Notes: generated by a model from the letters alone, not told the origin. A stretch of 64,000 bases of DNA from Candidatus Woesearchaeota archaeon (GCA_018652045.1 JABICX010000001.1:45354-109353); one strand, 5' to 3'; shown: positions 42,534 through 50,873, numbered from the stretch's first letter. Made by a program: numbers and translations.

Positions 42534-43614
42534 TTTTGAGAATTCTATTGACACTTAGTGCGGCTTGCTTACGTTTCTTATGATGTTGGTTTAGGAACGC
42601 AGTCATCTTTTTACAAGCAAGATTCTTACAATCACCACACATCAGCTTACCACCTGCACAGCGTTTGTAGAGTTCAGTTAGCTCTTTGTCATCTTCAATC
42701 AAACCAAACTTGTACAACTCATAAACTTTACATATATCTGGCTGGCCACCTAGCTGCCTTTGTTCTTCAGGCGTGTTTCTACCACCTGTGAACGCTTTTT
42801 TCTTGATCTTACGACAGGCAAGTTCAGCGCTTTCGTTTAAGAATATCAGACCTTCGGGTTCACGTTTACTCATCTTAGCCGAACCGGTAAGCGAGCCCAT
42901 AAATTTATTATATGTTCCTGCAGGAGGTACGAGTTTATGTTTTTTAGCTATGTCTCGAACCAATCGTATGTGTGGATCTTGGTCAAAGCCAACGGGAACA
43001 ACTGTTCGAACCTTACCGTTTTCTAGCTGAGGTTTTAGTATGTCCCCCATCTGCACTAGCGCAGCGTTGTATATCTTGAGTTCATGCAGACCATATATTG
43101 CCTTAAGCATGTTGTTAGTAACATTACTTGCAAACACTTGCGCAGCACGTAATACTGTCAAGTCTTCGCTCTGTCTGTAGAATTCAGTCTTCTTAGGATC
43201 GAGACCTAACGCAATACAGTCCATAATGTTATCCCGTGCAATAGCATCTGCTTCTTTTAAGGGCATTTCATTATCTGCTAAGCTTTCAACATCTGCAACA
43301 GCAAATACGACTTTTCCACCATGTTTCTGAAGATATGCTAGTTGATCAACAACTATCTTCGATCCAAAGTGAAAGAAGTTTGACGGCTTGATCCCAGTCA
43401 TAACTACAAAAGGAATCTGCTTTTCCATAGCATCGATAATCATATCAAAGTCACGATGCGCAAAGACGATACCTCTACGATACACCGCTATAGGATCTGG
43501 CATGTATCTAACTAACGATGTCATCGGAGATACTCCGAATTCCTTGATTAACTTATCATAATCTTTTATATCCGACATACCAAATGCCGTTATTACATTT
43601 TTCTTTTCAGTCAT
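42523..43614 (-). CDS. trpS: tryptophanyl-tRNA synthetase
   Basis: 363 residues, archaeal/eukaryotic type. Charges tRNA-Trp. HIGH-like motif in PSNFFHFGS, KMSKS-like SAKMSKREP, and QMGDILKP and PVGFDQDPHIRL of the class I core. A zinc-site-like CGDCKNLACKK lies near the C-terminus. AGAGGT about 9 bases before the ATG is the ribosome site. tRNA-Trp is about 335 bases upstream on the same strand. Confidence 0.95.
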   Translation of the reverse strand: MTEKKNVITAFGMSDIKDYDKLIKEFGVSPMTSLVRYMPDPIAVYRRGIVFAHRDFDMIIDAMEKQIPFVVMTGIKPSNFFHFGSKIVVDQLAYLQKHGGKVVFAVADVESLADNEMPLKEADAIARDNIMDCIALGLDPKKTEFYRQSEDLTVLRAAQVFASNVTNNMLKAIYGLHELKIYNAALVQMGDILKPQLENGKVRTVVPVGFDQDPHIRLVRDIAKKHKLVPPAGTYNKFMGSLTGSAKMSKREPEGLIFLNESAELACRKIKKKAFTGGRNTPEEQRQLGGQPDICKVYELYKFGLIEDDKELTELYKRCAGGKLMCGDCKNLACKKMTAFLNQHHKKRKQAALSVNRILKTKA

Positions 43615-43651
43615 TTTAATTTACCTCTTTAATTCTTATTAACATTTTGGA

Positions 43652-43873
43652 TTAAGGTACGAATAAGTCCCATCCGAAAACAGCTAGCGGGTCTTTGTCT
43701 GGTTTTGCGAGTAAAGTTGTATCTTCTTCAAGTAGACAGATCAGTTCTTCACGTACCTTTTCGTCTATACTTTCAGGCATTCGTGTAGTACCTATGTAGA
43801 TTGGTTCCTGCGCTTTTAGTGCGTTTATAACTTGGTTAAAGTAGGGTGGTCTTTTAGCACCAGGGCCGATCAC
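43652..43873 (-). CDS. small protein before trpS, possibly needing a frameshift
   Basis: 73 residues from GTG 43873, the earliest start in this frame because TAA precedes it. YFNQVINALKAQEPIYIGTTRMPESIDEKVREELICLL in outline reads like a real protein; no family recognised. No ribosome site lies close to the GTG. Instead AGAGGT precedes an ATG at 43931 in another frame, whose 25-codon product overlaps this start. Translational coupling or a frameshift would both explain this. Confidence 0.5.
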   Translation of the reverse strand: MIGPGAKRPPYFNQVINALKAQEPIYIGTTRMPESIDEKVREELICLLEEDTTLLAKPDKDPLAVFGWDLFVP

Positions 43874-43931
43874 TTATTTCCATGCTCCGATCTTGAGCTT
43901 CACTATTGTTTTTGTTTTCACTAGCTGTCAT
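43854..43931 (-). CDS. 25-codon leader frame after tRNA-Trp
   Basis: Short frame with ATG at 43931, preceded by AGAGGTAATAAA, the same site type used by trpS. Peptide begins MTASENKNNSEAQDRS and ends DRPWC. It starts 18 bases after the tRNA-Trp end and overlaps the 73-residue frame by 20 bases. It may be a small coupling peptide, or the true N-terminus of the 73-residue protein if a one-base shift happens. Confidence 0.35.
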   Translation of the reverse strand: MTASENKNNSEAQDRSMEISDRPWC

Positions 43932-43948
43932 TTTATTACCTCTAAAAA

Positions 43949-44058
43949 TGGGGTCAGAGGGATTCGAACCCCCATCAATCGGTCTCTCTCGTAAACTTTT
44001 TCCTTTTGGGAGAAAGTCTTCTGGAGCCGACCACACTGCCGGATTATGCTATGACCCC
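43949..44058 (-). tRNA. tRNA-Trp(CCA) with 37-nt intron
   Basis: Acceptor GGGGUCA/UGACCCC, discriminator A, D-stem GCAU/GUGU, anticodon stem GUCGG/CCGAU, loop CU-CCA-G before the intron, T-arm GGGGG-UUCGAAU-CCCUC. Intron 43984-44020 after position 37, shorter than the box C/D-bearing Trp introns known in euryarchaea. The central helix of the splice motif (CUCC/AGAG) has one mismatch. No CCA encoded. Confidence 0.9.
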
Positions 44059-44160
44059 TATTTTGATAACTATCTCTACCACGGATAATCACCTAAGTAA
44101 AAGATAGAATCTGCTAGCACGACATTCTTACATTGTCCAGGGATAATCGCCTGCTAACAT
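44059..44160 (-). ncRNA. candidate two-hairpin RNA upstream of tRNA-Trp
   Basis: The minus strand between trm5 and tRNA-Trp has a TATA box (TTTTATAAAC, 44181-44190) placing a start near 44160. The RNA would fold into two hairpins: GUUAGCA/UGCUAGC (44152-44158 with 44113-44119, including a G-U pair that only works on this strand) and CUAUCU/AGAUAG (44102-44107 with 44070-44075). Both hairpins carry the same 16-nt element, AGGYGAUUAUCC within it (14 of 16 identical). AGA follows the first hairpin. H/ACA-like guide RNA is one guess; no target found. Confidence 0.45.
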
Positions 44161-44191
44161 GATAATGAGTCAAGTCTTCGGTTTATAAAAG

Positions 44192-45214
44192 TTATGGTAG
44201 TTGAATGTCAAAACAGAATCTGTCAATCTTCGGAGAGAAACCACCTGCACGGACAGGTTTAACTGCCTTTGCACCTGTCATTTTCTTAAGTTCTTGAGCA
44301 CGTCTATCTGCATCGTCTCTTGCCTCAAACTGATATATATGAATCATGGCACCTTTGTTCGCAACCTTTAATGCGTGCGGTAAGAACTCGTGCGCCTTCT
44401 CTGGAAGGACCATGATGATCCGATCGAACTTTTGCTTTAGCTTTGGAACCTCAACCTTAGCGTCACCTTTGATTAGCGTGATTCGTTTCTCTAACTTGTT
44501 TAGTTTTAAGTTTTGCTTAAAGTATCTGACTGCAGCAGGATTCAACTCAATAGCGGTCTGAGTTATGTCTTTTTTGTTCTTTGCAAAAACAATCGGATAA
44601 GGACCGACTCCTGCAAACATATTCAGAATGTTTTCTTTAGGTTTAACCTGCCTTAAGATTCGCAAACGTTCAGAACCGAGTTTAGGTGAGAAGTATACTT
44701 TATTCAGGTCAAGCTTTAATCTAGCACCAGACTCTTTATGTACAGTCTCAGTTCGCATGTCACCTACGAGTACCTTAACTTTTCGAATCCGATACTTTCC
44801 CGAAGTCTTTTTATCTTTCTTAGCAACAACTTTGATATGTTTATGAATACGTTTAAGTGCCCAAGCAATGTTGACCTCGAGTTTAGATAACCCCTCGGGA
44901 ATCTCAATAACTGCAATGTCTCCAATAGCCTCAAACCCTCGATTAATCTTATCTAGTTCTTCTGCAGGAATCACGTTGCTTAGTGCATCTTTGATGGTGC
45001 GCGTCTCTAGTTTTACTTTTAGTATGTTTCTTTGTTCAATGCTCCCCATAAACTTGGCGAGAATCGCTTTCGTATCCGCCTTGTCTGTGATTGCGAGTAG
45101 AACATACTTACCAGATTTACCCATGCAGTAAGATGTATCTAACCAACCTTTCGTCACCAAGAAGCTCTTGGCTGCCTGAGTGTTCTGCTTCTTAGTTTTT
45201 AGACAAGAAACCAT
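44192..45214 (-). CDS. trm5: tRNA (guanine37-N1)-methyltransferase Trm5
   Basis: 340 residues. Methylates G37 next to the anticodon. N-terminal D1 region, a middle part with LDLNKVYFSPKLGSERLRI, SAM-binding ILNMFAGVGPYPIVFA at about 195-210, then QTAIELNPAAVRYFKQN and DRIIMVLPEKAHEFLPHAL. In relatives I recall the last motif as NLP; here the Asn is Val, which could affect catalysis. The TATA-like TTTAAA near 45235-45240 overlaps the dphB start. Confidence 0.87.
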   Translation of the reverse strand: MVSCLKTKKQNTQAAKSFLVTKGWLDTSYCMGKSGKYVLLAITDKADTKAILAKFMGSIEQRNILKVKLETRTIKDALSNVIPAEELDKINRGFEAIGDIAVIEIPEGLSKLEVNIAWALKRIHKHIKVVAKKDKKTSGKYRIRKVKVLVGDMRTETVHKESGARLKLDLNKVYFSPKLGSERLRILRQVKPKENILNMFAGVGPYPIVFAKNKKDITQTAIELNPAAVRYFKQNLKLNKLEKRITLIKGDAKVEVPKLKQKFDRIIMVLPEKAHEFLPHALKVANKGAMIHIYQFEARDDADRRAQELKKMTGAKAVKPVRAGGFSPKIDRFCFDIQLP

Positions 45215-45243
45215 TTATATAATCGGAGCTATACATTTAAAAA
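45213..45243. promoter_or_regulatory. interlocked divergent promoters of trm5 and dphB
   Basis: Start codons of trm5 (45214, minus) and dphB (45243, plus) are 28 bases apart. TTTATATAA at 45213-45221, on top of the trm5 start, is correctly placed for dphB (about 26 nt). TTTAAA near 45235-45240, just before the dphB ATG, is correctly placed for trm5. Both mRNAs are then leaderless and the two promoters exclude each other physically. Confidence 0.55.
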
Positions 45244-45980
45244 TGTTATACTTAATCGGATTAGGACTTGATTTTAAAGATATATCTGTAAAGTCCTTAG
45301 ACACACTGAAAAAATGTTCTGAAGTCTATTTAGAGAACTATACCTCTGCAGCAAATTTTTCAATTAAGCAACTTGAAGGTTTGCTGAAAAAGAAAGTTCA
45401 GATTTTAGATCGGGATCGTGTAGAGATTGTTAAACCTTTCTTAGCTAGAGCAAAGACGCGTAATGTAGCACTTCTAGTTTACGGAGATCCGTTATCTGCT
45501 ACCACGCATGTGGAGATCTTGCAACAGACAAAAAAGCTTAAGATAAAAATCGAGATTATGCATGCACCTTCAGTGCTTACCGCTGTAGCAAGAACTGGCC
45601 TGTCACTGTACAAGTTTGGAAAAACTGCATCGATTCCATTTTGGCAAAAGCACTTCCGGCCAGAAAGCTTCTTCGATATCTTAGAACAAAACCAAAAGAT
45701 TGGTGCACATACATTGTTCCTTTTAGATCTTAGTCCTGAACTGAATAAGTTTATGAGCATAAAACAGGCAATAGATGTTTTACGCACTATAGCAAAAAAG
45801 CGCAAGTCAAAGTTATTTACTGAGAAGACGTTCTGTATTGCATGCTCTCAACTTGGGACTCCCCAAGAACTTATTAAAACCGGAACATCAAAACAGTTAA
45901 TGACTAAACGATTTGGAGCACCTGCCTGCCTGATCGTTCCAGGAAAGCTGGCAGATTATGAAAATGAAGCGATTCACTAA
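45243..45980 (+). CDS. dphB: diphthine synthase
   Basis: 245 residues from ATG 45243. SAM-dependent trimethylation of the modified histidine of elongation factor 2 in diphthamide synthesis. Starts MLYLIGLGLDFKDISVKSLD, with LENYTS, LVYGDPLSATTH, and MHAPSVLTAVARTGLSLYKFGKTASIPFW: all diphthine synthase hallmarks of the tetrapyrrole methylase fold. Divergent from trm5, overlapping the next gene by 23 bases. Confidence 0.95.
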   Translation: MLYLIGLGLDFKDISVKSLDTLKKCSEVYLENYTSAANFSIKQLEGLLKKKVQILDRDRVEIVKPFLARAKTRNVALLVYGDPLSATTHVEILQQTKKLKIKIEIMHAPSVLTAVARTGLSLYKFGKTASIPFWQKHFRPESFFDILEQNQKIGAHTLFLLDLSPELNKFMSIKQAIDVLRTIAKKRKSKLFTEKTFCIACSQLGTPQELIKTGTSKQLMTKRFGAPACLIVPGKLADYENEAIH

Positions 45981-46515
45981 ACTTAGATGGAGAATGTATC
46001 ATAAGAAGCTTATGCTAGCAGACCAAAAGTTGCCAGAACTTATTCACCATCAGATTCAAGGTAATTTTATACATCAACTGAGACACACTGAACGTATTGT
46101 TGAGCATCTTTTTACGAATTGGGATAAGATCGATAGTATTGATAAGGAGTTTGCACAAACTCAGGAAGACGTGAAAAATTATGTTATGCGTGTTCAGCTT
46201 TTACGTGAACATAAGTCTTTACATCAAAAAGCCATTCGTGAACTAAAAGACAAACGTAAGAATTCGCAGATACTTCAGAAACAATTACGTGCATCGTCAA
46301 ACCTTATGAGTACAGATGTTAGAGATGTGGTTGAGTTAGCACAGATACAGGCAGAGCGACTGAAAAAAGAGATAGAATTGCTAAAGCATCGTATAAATCT
46401 TCTGCGTGAGTATGTAATAAAAAACGGTTACATTAAAGATAAGAAGCAAGCAAAGCGTTTCGAACGACGCTATAAGCAAGTCTTAAAGATCACTAAACCA
46501 CTGTTGAAGTTTTAA
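45958..46515 (+). CDS. basic coiled-coil protein, function unknown
   Basis: 185 residues, overlapping the dphB end; ATG 45958 or 45964. Very basic N-terminus (MKMKRFTKLRWRMYHKKLM), long helices through most of its length (SLHQKAIRELKDKRKNSQILQKQLR in outline), and a basic end (KKQAKRFERRYKQVLKITKPLLKF in outline). May bind nucleic acid or ribosomes, but no family is recognised. Confidence 0.6.
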   Translation: MKMKRFTKLRWRMYHKKLMLADQKLPELIHHQIQGNFIHQLRHTERIVEHLFTNWDKIDSIDKEFAQTQEDVKNYVMRVQLLREHKSLHQKAIRELKDKRKNSQILQKQLRASSNLMSTDVRDVVELAQIQAERLKKEIELLKHRINLLREYVIKNGYIKDKKQAKRFERRYKQVLKITKPLLKF

Positions 46516-46556
46516 TTTGGCATAACATATATAAATATCCTATTGTATATATTCAT

Positions 46557-48593
46557 ATGGAACCTCGTGTCGAGCGAACAGTCTTTATTCTAACGATGCT
46601 TCTAATGCTTGGAGCATTTTTCGCAGGTCAATACGCAAATGGCGCAGTAATAACTGGCGCTGCGTCTTCTTGGGACTATAGTAATGTTGGACTCGACCCA
46701 TGGAAGATTACGACGGTGACTATGGACAGTATTGGTATTGAGATGATGCAGTTAATAGCTGCGTTTGGTATACTTTACTCCATTCTGTTTGTAATTATCA
46801 ACTCGGCTAATCGTGGAGAACGATTTGGAAGCAAAGATTGGGAACGTACCGCCAATATTATCGCAGTACTTGGATCAATAGTTACTGTTTGGCAGATTAA
46901 AGATACGATCATATTGTTTATTTATTTCTTAATAGCGCTATTCTTAGCACTCATTATAGGTAATATATTTTTGTCACGGAAAGAGGCAGGTTACCCGTCT
47001 AAGTTACTTGCGGGCGGTATTTTTAGTTTAGTCATGGGTTTAATGATGCTTTGGATGGAGCAAGGAGCAATGCTTGGATCTTCAGTCGCATCTGATTTTG
47101 CGATAGTCGGCATCCTTAAAGGTGCTCTTATTGGCCTAGGTATTTTTGGAATCATACTCGGAGGAGGGTTATCTCTGGGTGGCGGCGGCGGAAAGGGTTT
47201 CAGTAACTATCTCGGGAGAGCTGCAGGATTAGAACAGCAAGAGTTATGGGATTCTCGAAAGGAGCGAGGACTTGCACGAAATCTTTACCGTCGACTTCGA
47301 GGTGAGTCTGTTATGACAACTGAAGAAGAGAAGATGCTGGAGGTAATCCGAAACAAAATTAATGCGCTTGAAGAACGTGTAAAAAGTGGACAGATATCTG
47401 AACCAGTTCAAAAAGAGCAAGATTTAGAGTTAAAGACAGATATAGAGAAACTTCGAGAGGTTATGTTACGTAATCGTAAGCTCAAAGAACAAGACATAAT
47501 TAATTTAGAAAAGCAGATCACTGTGACTAAGCAAGAGATTTCGAAGATGCGAGTTGAACTTGAAGATGCGCGAGGAGAAAAACGTGCGGTTTTGGTTAGA
47601 GATATTCAGGAGCTGCAAAAGGCACAAAACGAGCAGAAGCAGATATTATTAGCACATCGATCTGAAATTCAACGGTTAGAAAGAGGAACACAAGAGGTTG
47701 CTCATACAGAGCAGGTAATCACAACAAATGCACCTAATAAGTATGAAGTTAGTAAGAGTTCACTTAACGAGACACTAGCATTACTTGCTGCAATCAAAGG
47801 AATGACGGGCAGAGAGGCAGCCATGAATATTAATGTTAATCAACTTCAAACAGCAGTAAGTACTGATGTACAACAAGACTTGACAAATACAGAGATTAAC
47901 GAAAAGAAAGCAGAAGTACTTCAGAAAGAGCGTAAGACTCAAGGGAAAACCGAGAAAGTAATTGATAAGATAGAAAAAAAGATAATAAATGAAGACGAAA
48001 GAGTGGTTTTAGAGATGAAGCAAATCGGAGCATTATTTCAAAAAGCTAAGCTAGACCTCGAGAAGAAAGAGTCTCGTTATCCAAATTCTCGTGCAGGTAT
48101 ATTCATTGGACGGTTAGAAAAGGTATTTATTGATTTTAGGCGAATCTATAAGATTGTGTATGGTGTTGAAGTTACTGATATTGCAATGTTAAAGGCAGAT
48201 TTTAACAATAATCAACATCATCCAGAGGAAACGATTCGTATAGCACAACATGCGCAAGAGGTTAGAGGATTTTGCGTTCGTGCGCTTAACGAACTTGGCG
48301 CATTAAGAAAAGGGTTTAAGTTTGACGTACGTAAGACTAAAGGGTATATGCAAGACGTAGCAGCCATTGTTGTTAGATTAAGAACTGTAATGACGCAAGA
48401 GACACAGGTTATTGCTCTTGCAAAAGAACTAAGCCTGGAGTTTAGGGGCGATATTAAGCTGAAGAAAGAGGAAGTTGTTGAGGCGAAGCAGATCAATCAT
48501 GCTGGAATTAAGGAAGTAAATGATCTAGCTGCTAGATATACTGGTGGGTATCCTGGCGGCGATGTTACTGACGCATATGGTGATCTTAAGTAG
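46557..48593 (+). CDS. multi-TM protein with long cytoplasmic coiled coil
   Basis: 678 residues. TM1 at about 8-25 followed by VITGA, then four or five more TM helices up to residue 215 (ending in a Gly-rich GGGLSLGGGGGKG), then a charged coiled-coil region of about 330 residues (ALEERVKSGQ, LRNRKLKEQDIINLEKQI) and a further helical domain. TATATAAATA at 46528-46537 lies 25 nt before the ATG. First gene of the pilus-like locus on this strand. It could be a membrane anchor or regulator of that machine; family unknown. Confidence 0.65.
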   Translation: MEPRVERTVFILTMLLMLGAFFAGQYANGAVITGAASSWDYSNVGLDPWKITTVTMDSIGIEMMQLIAAFGILYSILFVIINSANRGERFGSKDWERTANIIAVLGSIVTVWQIKDTIILFIYFLIALFLALIIGNIFLSRKEAGYPSKLLAGGIFSLVMGLMMLWMEQGAMLGSSVASDFAIVGILKGALIGLGIFGIILGGGLSLGGGGGKGFSNYLGRAAGLEQQELWDSRKERGLARNLYRRLRGESVMTTEEEKMLEVIRNKINALEERVKSGQISEPVQKEQDLELKTDIEKLREVMLRNRKLKEQDIINLEKQITVTKQEISKMRVELEDARGEKRAVLVRDIQELQKAQNEQKQILLAHRSEIQRLERGTQEVAHTEQVITTNAPNKYEVSKSSLNETLALLAAIKGMTGREAAMNINVNQLQTAVSTDVQQDLTNTEINEKKAEVLQKERKTQGKTEKVIDKIEKKIINEDERVVLEMKQIGALFQKAKLDLEKKESRYPNSRAGIFIGRLEKVFIDFRRIYKIVYGVEVTDIAMLKADFNNNQHHPEETIRIAQHAQEVRGFCVRALNELGALRKGFKFDVRKTKGYMQDVAAIVVRLRTVMTQETQVIALAKELSLEFRGDIKLKKEEVVEAKQINHAGIKEVNDLAARYTGGYPGGDVTDAYGDLK

Positions 48594-48648
48594 TAATTCT
48601 AAAATCGAGTGCAAAAACTTTATATTGAACTACAGAATATAGATTAGC

Positions 48649-49326
48649 ATGGTGAACGCTACAACTAGTCCTCTGCTTGATACGATATCTTTTTTCAAAG
48701 ATTTTGGCATATTTGATGTAGTTGTACCCGCGATCTTTATGTTCACGCTTTTTTATGGAATCTTACTTAAGACTAAGATCTTTGGAGATCCCAGTCAGGC
48801 TACAGCAGGTGGAACGCAGATATCTACAATTTACGGAATCCTTGCCCTTTCTGGATCTTTATTCGTGCTCGCATCAACAGATGTTATCAAGATGATGAAT
48901 GAGCTGATACCTAGCTCAATGATGCTGTTAACTGTAATGTTTTTCATGCTTGTAATACTTGGTATGGCGGGTTTTGAGGCCAGAGGATTTGACTATGCAA
49001 ATATAAGCTGGGGAATGCGAATCACAGTGGTTATACTGATCCTAATCTTTTTAGGAGTTATCGATATGGCAATGGAAGATGTTGAGATTCCAATTGTGCA
49101 TGATTATGCTACAGGTTTTTATGATCAACCGGGCCCAGGTCAGGGTGGTAGTTCAGCAAGAGATGTAACAGATAGTTTCTTGACTGATGAACAGTATAGT
49201 GGTATAATTGGAGGAGCATTGACGATAGCATTATTTTACCTCATCTATCGATTCATAACTAACACCAATGCTGGCAATCAACCAAGACAGCCCGCAGCAC
49301 CTGTCGTGCCAGGCAGACCTAATTAA
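48649..49326 (+). CDS. multi-TM protein, tandem paralog A
   Basis: 225 residues with about five TM helices. Starts LLDTISFFKDFGIFDVVVPAIFMFTLFYGILLKTKIFGDP in outline, nearly the same as the following gene. Ends with a Pro-rich tail (NQPRQPAAPVVPGRP). The external loop between TM4 and TM5 is acidic and Gly-rich. TATA-like TTATAT at 48619-48625. Function unknown; repeated and conserved inside the pilus-like locus, so perhaps a membrane component of it. Confidence 0.65.
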   Translation: MVNATTSPLLDTISFFKDFGIFDVVVPAIFMFTLFYGILLKTKIFGDPSQATAGGTQISTIYGILALSGSLFVLASTDVIKMMNELIPSSMMLLTVMFFMLVILGMAGFEARGFDYANISWGMRITVVILILIFLGVIDMAMEDVEIPIVHDYATGFYDQPGPGQGGSSARDVTDSFLTDEQYSGIIGGALTIALFYLIYRFITNTNAGNQPRQPAAPVVPGRPN

Positions 49327-49335
49327 TAATATACA

Positions 49336-50001
49336 ATGGTATCATTACTAGATAGCGTTTCATTCATGAAGGATCTGGGTATCTTTGCAGTGCTTATACC
49401 TTTCATATTTATTTTTGCAGTAACCTATGGAATGTTGCTCAAAACCCAACCGTTTGGCGATGACAAGACAATTAATGGAGTAGTTGCGTTCACAATAGCA
49501 TTTATTTCATTACAGATGATGCCCGTACTTAATTTTATACAGTTAGTTATTCCATATCTATTTGCGTTATTTATGATAATTGTGCTAGTTTTGATCTTAT
49601 TTAATTTCATGGGCGTAAAAGAGGACTCTATGAAAGAATCTTTTGAACACCCAGCAGTATATGGTACTATTATTGGTCTGATACTACTCGGAATCTTTGT
49701 ATTCACTAGCTCAAGTTTTGATGCAACATCGCCAGGACAGACTACAGATACAGATCAACTTTCATTCAAAAGTAACCTTCAAACAGGTGAGACAAAGCAG
49801 GCTACTTCAATCATAACTGAGACTGACGAAGGTCCGGTTACAATTGTTCCTCAAAGCGATAGTGGTGGATCTAGTGGAGCTACTGATCAGGAATTCTTGA
49901 GAAACACGATTTTCCACCCAACAATTATGGGAATGTTTGTATTGCTGATAGTTTTTGCTACTGCTACCTGGATGATTATGATAGTAAAAGAAGAAGGTTA
50001 A
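49336..50001 (+). CDS. multi-TM protein, tandem paralog B
   Basis: 221 residues, 10 bases after paralog A. Starts LLDSVSFMKDLGIFAVLIPFIF, then YGMLLKTQPFGDD, the shared family core. About five TM helices and an external Ser/Thr-rich loop of about 60 residues before the last TM (IMGMFVLLIVFATATWMIMI). The pair suggests an old duplication giving subunits of one complex. Convergent with the Pro-rich gene just downstream. Confidence 0.65.
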   Translation: MVSLLDSVSFMKDLGIFAVLIPFIFIFAVTYGMLLKTQPFGDDKTINGVVAFTIAFISLQMMPVLNFIQLVIPYLFALFMIIVLVLILFNFMGVKEDSMKESFEHPAVYGTIIGLILLGIFVFTSSSFDATSPGQTTDTDQLSFKSNLQTGETKQATSIITETDEGPVTIVPQSDSGGSSGATDQEFLRNTIFHPTIMGMFVLLIVFATATWMIMIVKEEG

Positions 50002-50003
50002 GA

Positions 50004-50873
50004 TTAATCTTTTTTAGTTCGTCCACGCGCTTTCTTTTCTTTGTCAACCATCTTTGATAGTTTCTTAACATTATCTGTGAACGTAGGCATAATCTTGCTG
50101 AAAACTTTAGACATTGCTTTGATTTCAGAATCAACACTATTAATGCTCTTTTGATAATCAGAAACCTTCGTCATGATAGCTTTTTGAGTCTGGTCAACTC
50201 TTTTCTCGATCTCATCAAGATTCTTTGTTAGATCTGCGACCTCTGTGTTGAGCGAAGCCTTCCACTTATCAAGTTTAGCAATCTGATCGTTGAGTTTACT
50301 AAGTTTTTCATCAATTATTGATTCAGTAATCTGTTCGATATCGTCAGTCATAAGTGTAACAGAGTTAGAGTTCTCTTTTGGTGGTGCAGGTGGCTCATCC
50401 ATCTTCATTATTGATGCCGGTGGTGCAGGTGGTACGGGCATATCAGTGGGTAGTGGAAGTGCCATCTTGTGAACGATTGGTAGCGGCAGATTTTGTACAG
50501 GAACTGCTGCTGGCGCTGCTTGCGGAGCAGGCATCTGCGGAGGAGGACCAAAATTGGCAGTGTTTGGATTAAACTTATCTACCTGTGGCTGTGCTGCACC
50601 TGGAAACGTTGGAGCAGCAGGGTTTGCCATTGGTGGCGCCTGTGGAGTTAAGACAGGCGGAGCAGGCATCTGCGGAGGAGGACCGCCCATACCAGGATCG
50701 GTAGGCATCTGGCCGAATTGTAAACCCATTGGTACGTTTGGTTTCATCTGCGTAATACCACCATCCATACCGGGAGGTGGTGGGAAAAAATCATCTTGTG
50801 TGTTGAATTCAGGTGCTGATGGGATCTCAGGCTCAGTGCCTTTGTTCTTTTTAAGAAAATCAAGTAGTGCCAT
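50004..50873 (-). CDS. proline-rich protein with coiled coil (pilus locus)
   Basis: 289 residues. N-terminus MALLDFLKKNKGTEPE, then about 140 residues rich in Pro, Met, Ala and Gln (PPPPGMDGG, PAPPVLTPQAPP), then a coiled coil at about 170-270 (DEKLSKLNDQIAKLDKWKASL). Same plan as the protein at 30578. Probably a flexible cytoplasmic adaptor. Second gene after 50921 on the minus strand, facing paralog B. Confidence 0.7.
   Translation of the reverse strand: MALLDFLKKNKGTEPEIPSAPEFNTQDDFFPPPPGMDGGITQMKPNVPMGLQFGQMPTDPGMGGPPPQMPAPPVLTPQAPPMANPAAPTFPGAAQPQVDKFNPNTANFGPPPQMPAPQAAPAAVPVQNLPLPIVHKMALPLPTDMPVPPAPPASIMKMDEPPAPPKENSNSVTLMTDDIEQITESIIDEKLSKLNDQIAKLDKWKASLNTEVADLTKNLDEIEKRVDQTQKAIMTKVSDYQKSINSVDSEIKAMSKVFSKIMPTFTDNVKKLSKMVDKEKKARGRTKKD

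Noticed and set aside
43984-44020. Box C/D RNA inside the tRNA-Trp intron, as in euryarchaea
   Set aside because: The intron is only 37 nt and lacks C and D boxes.
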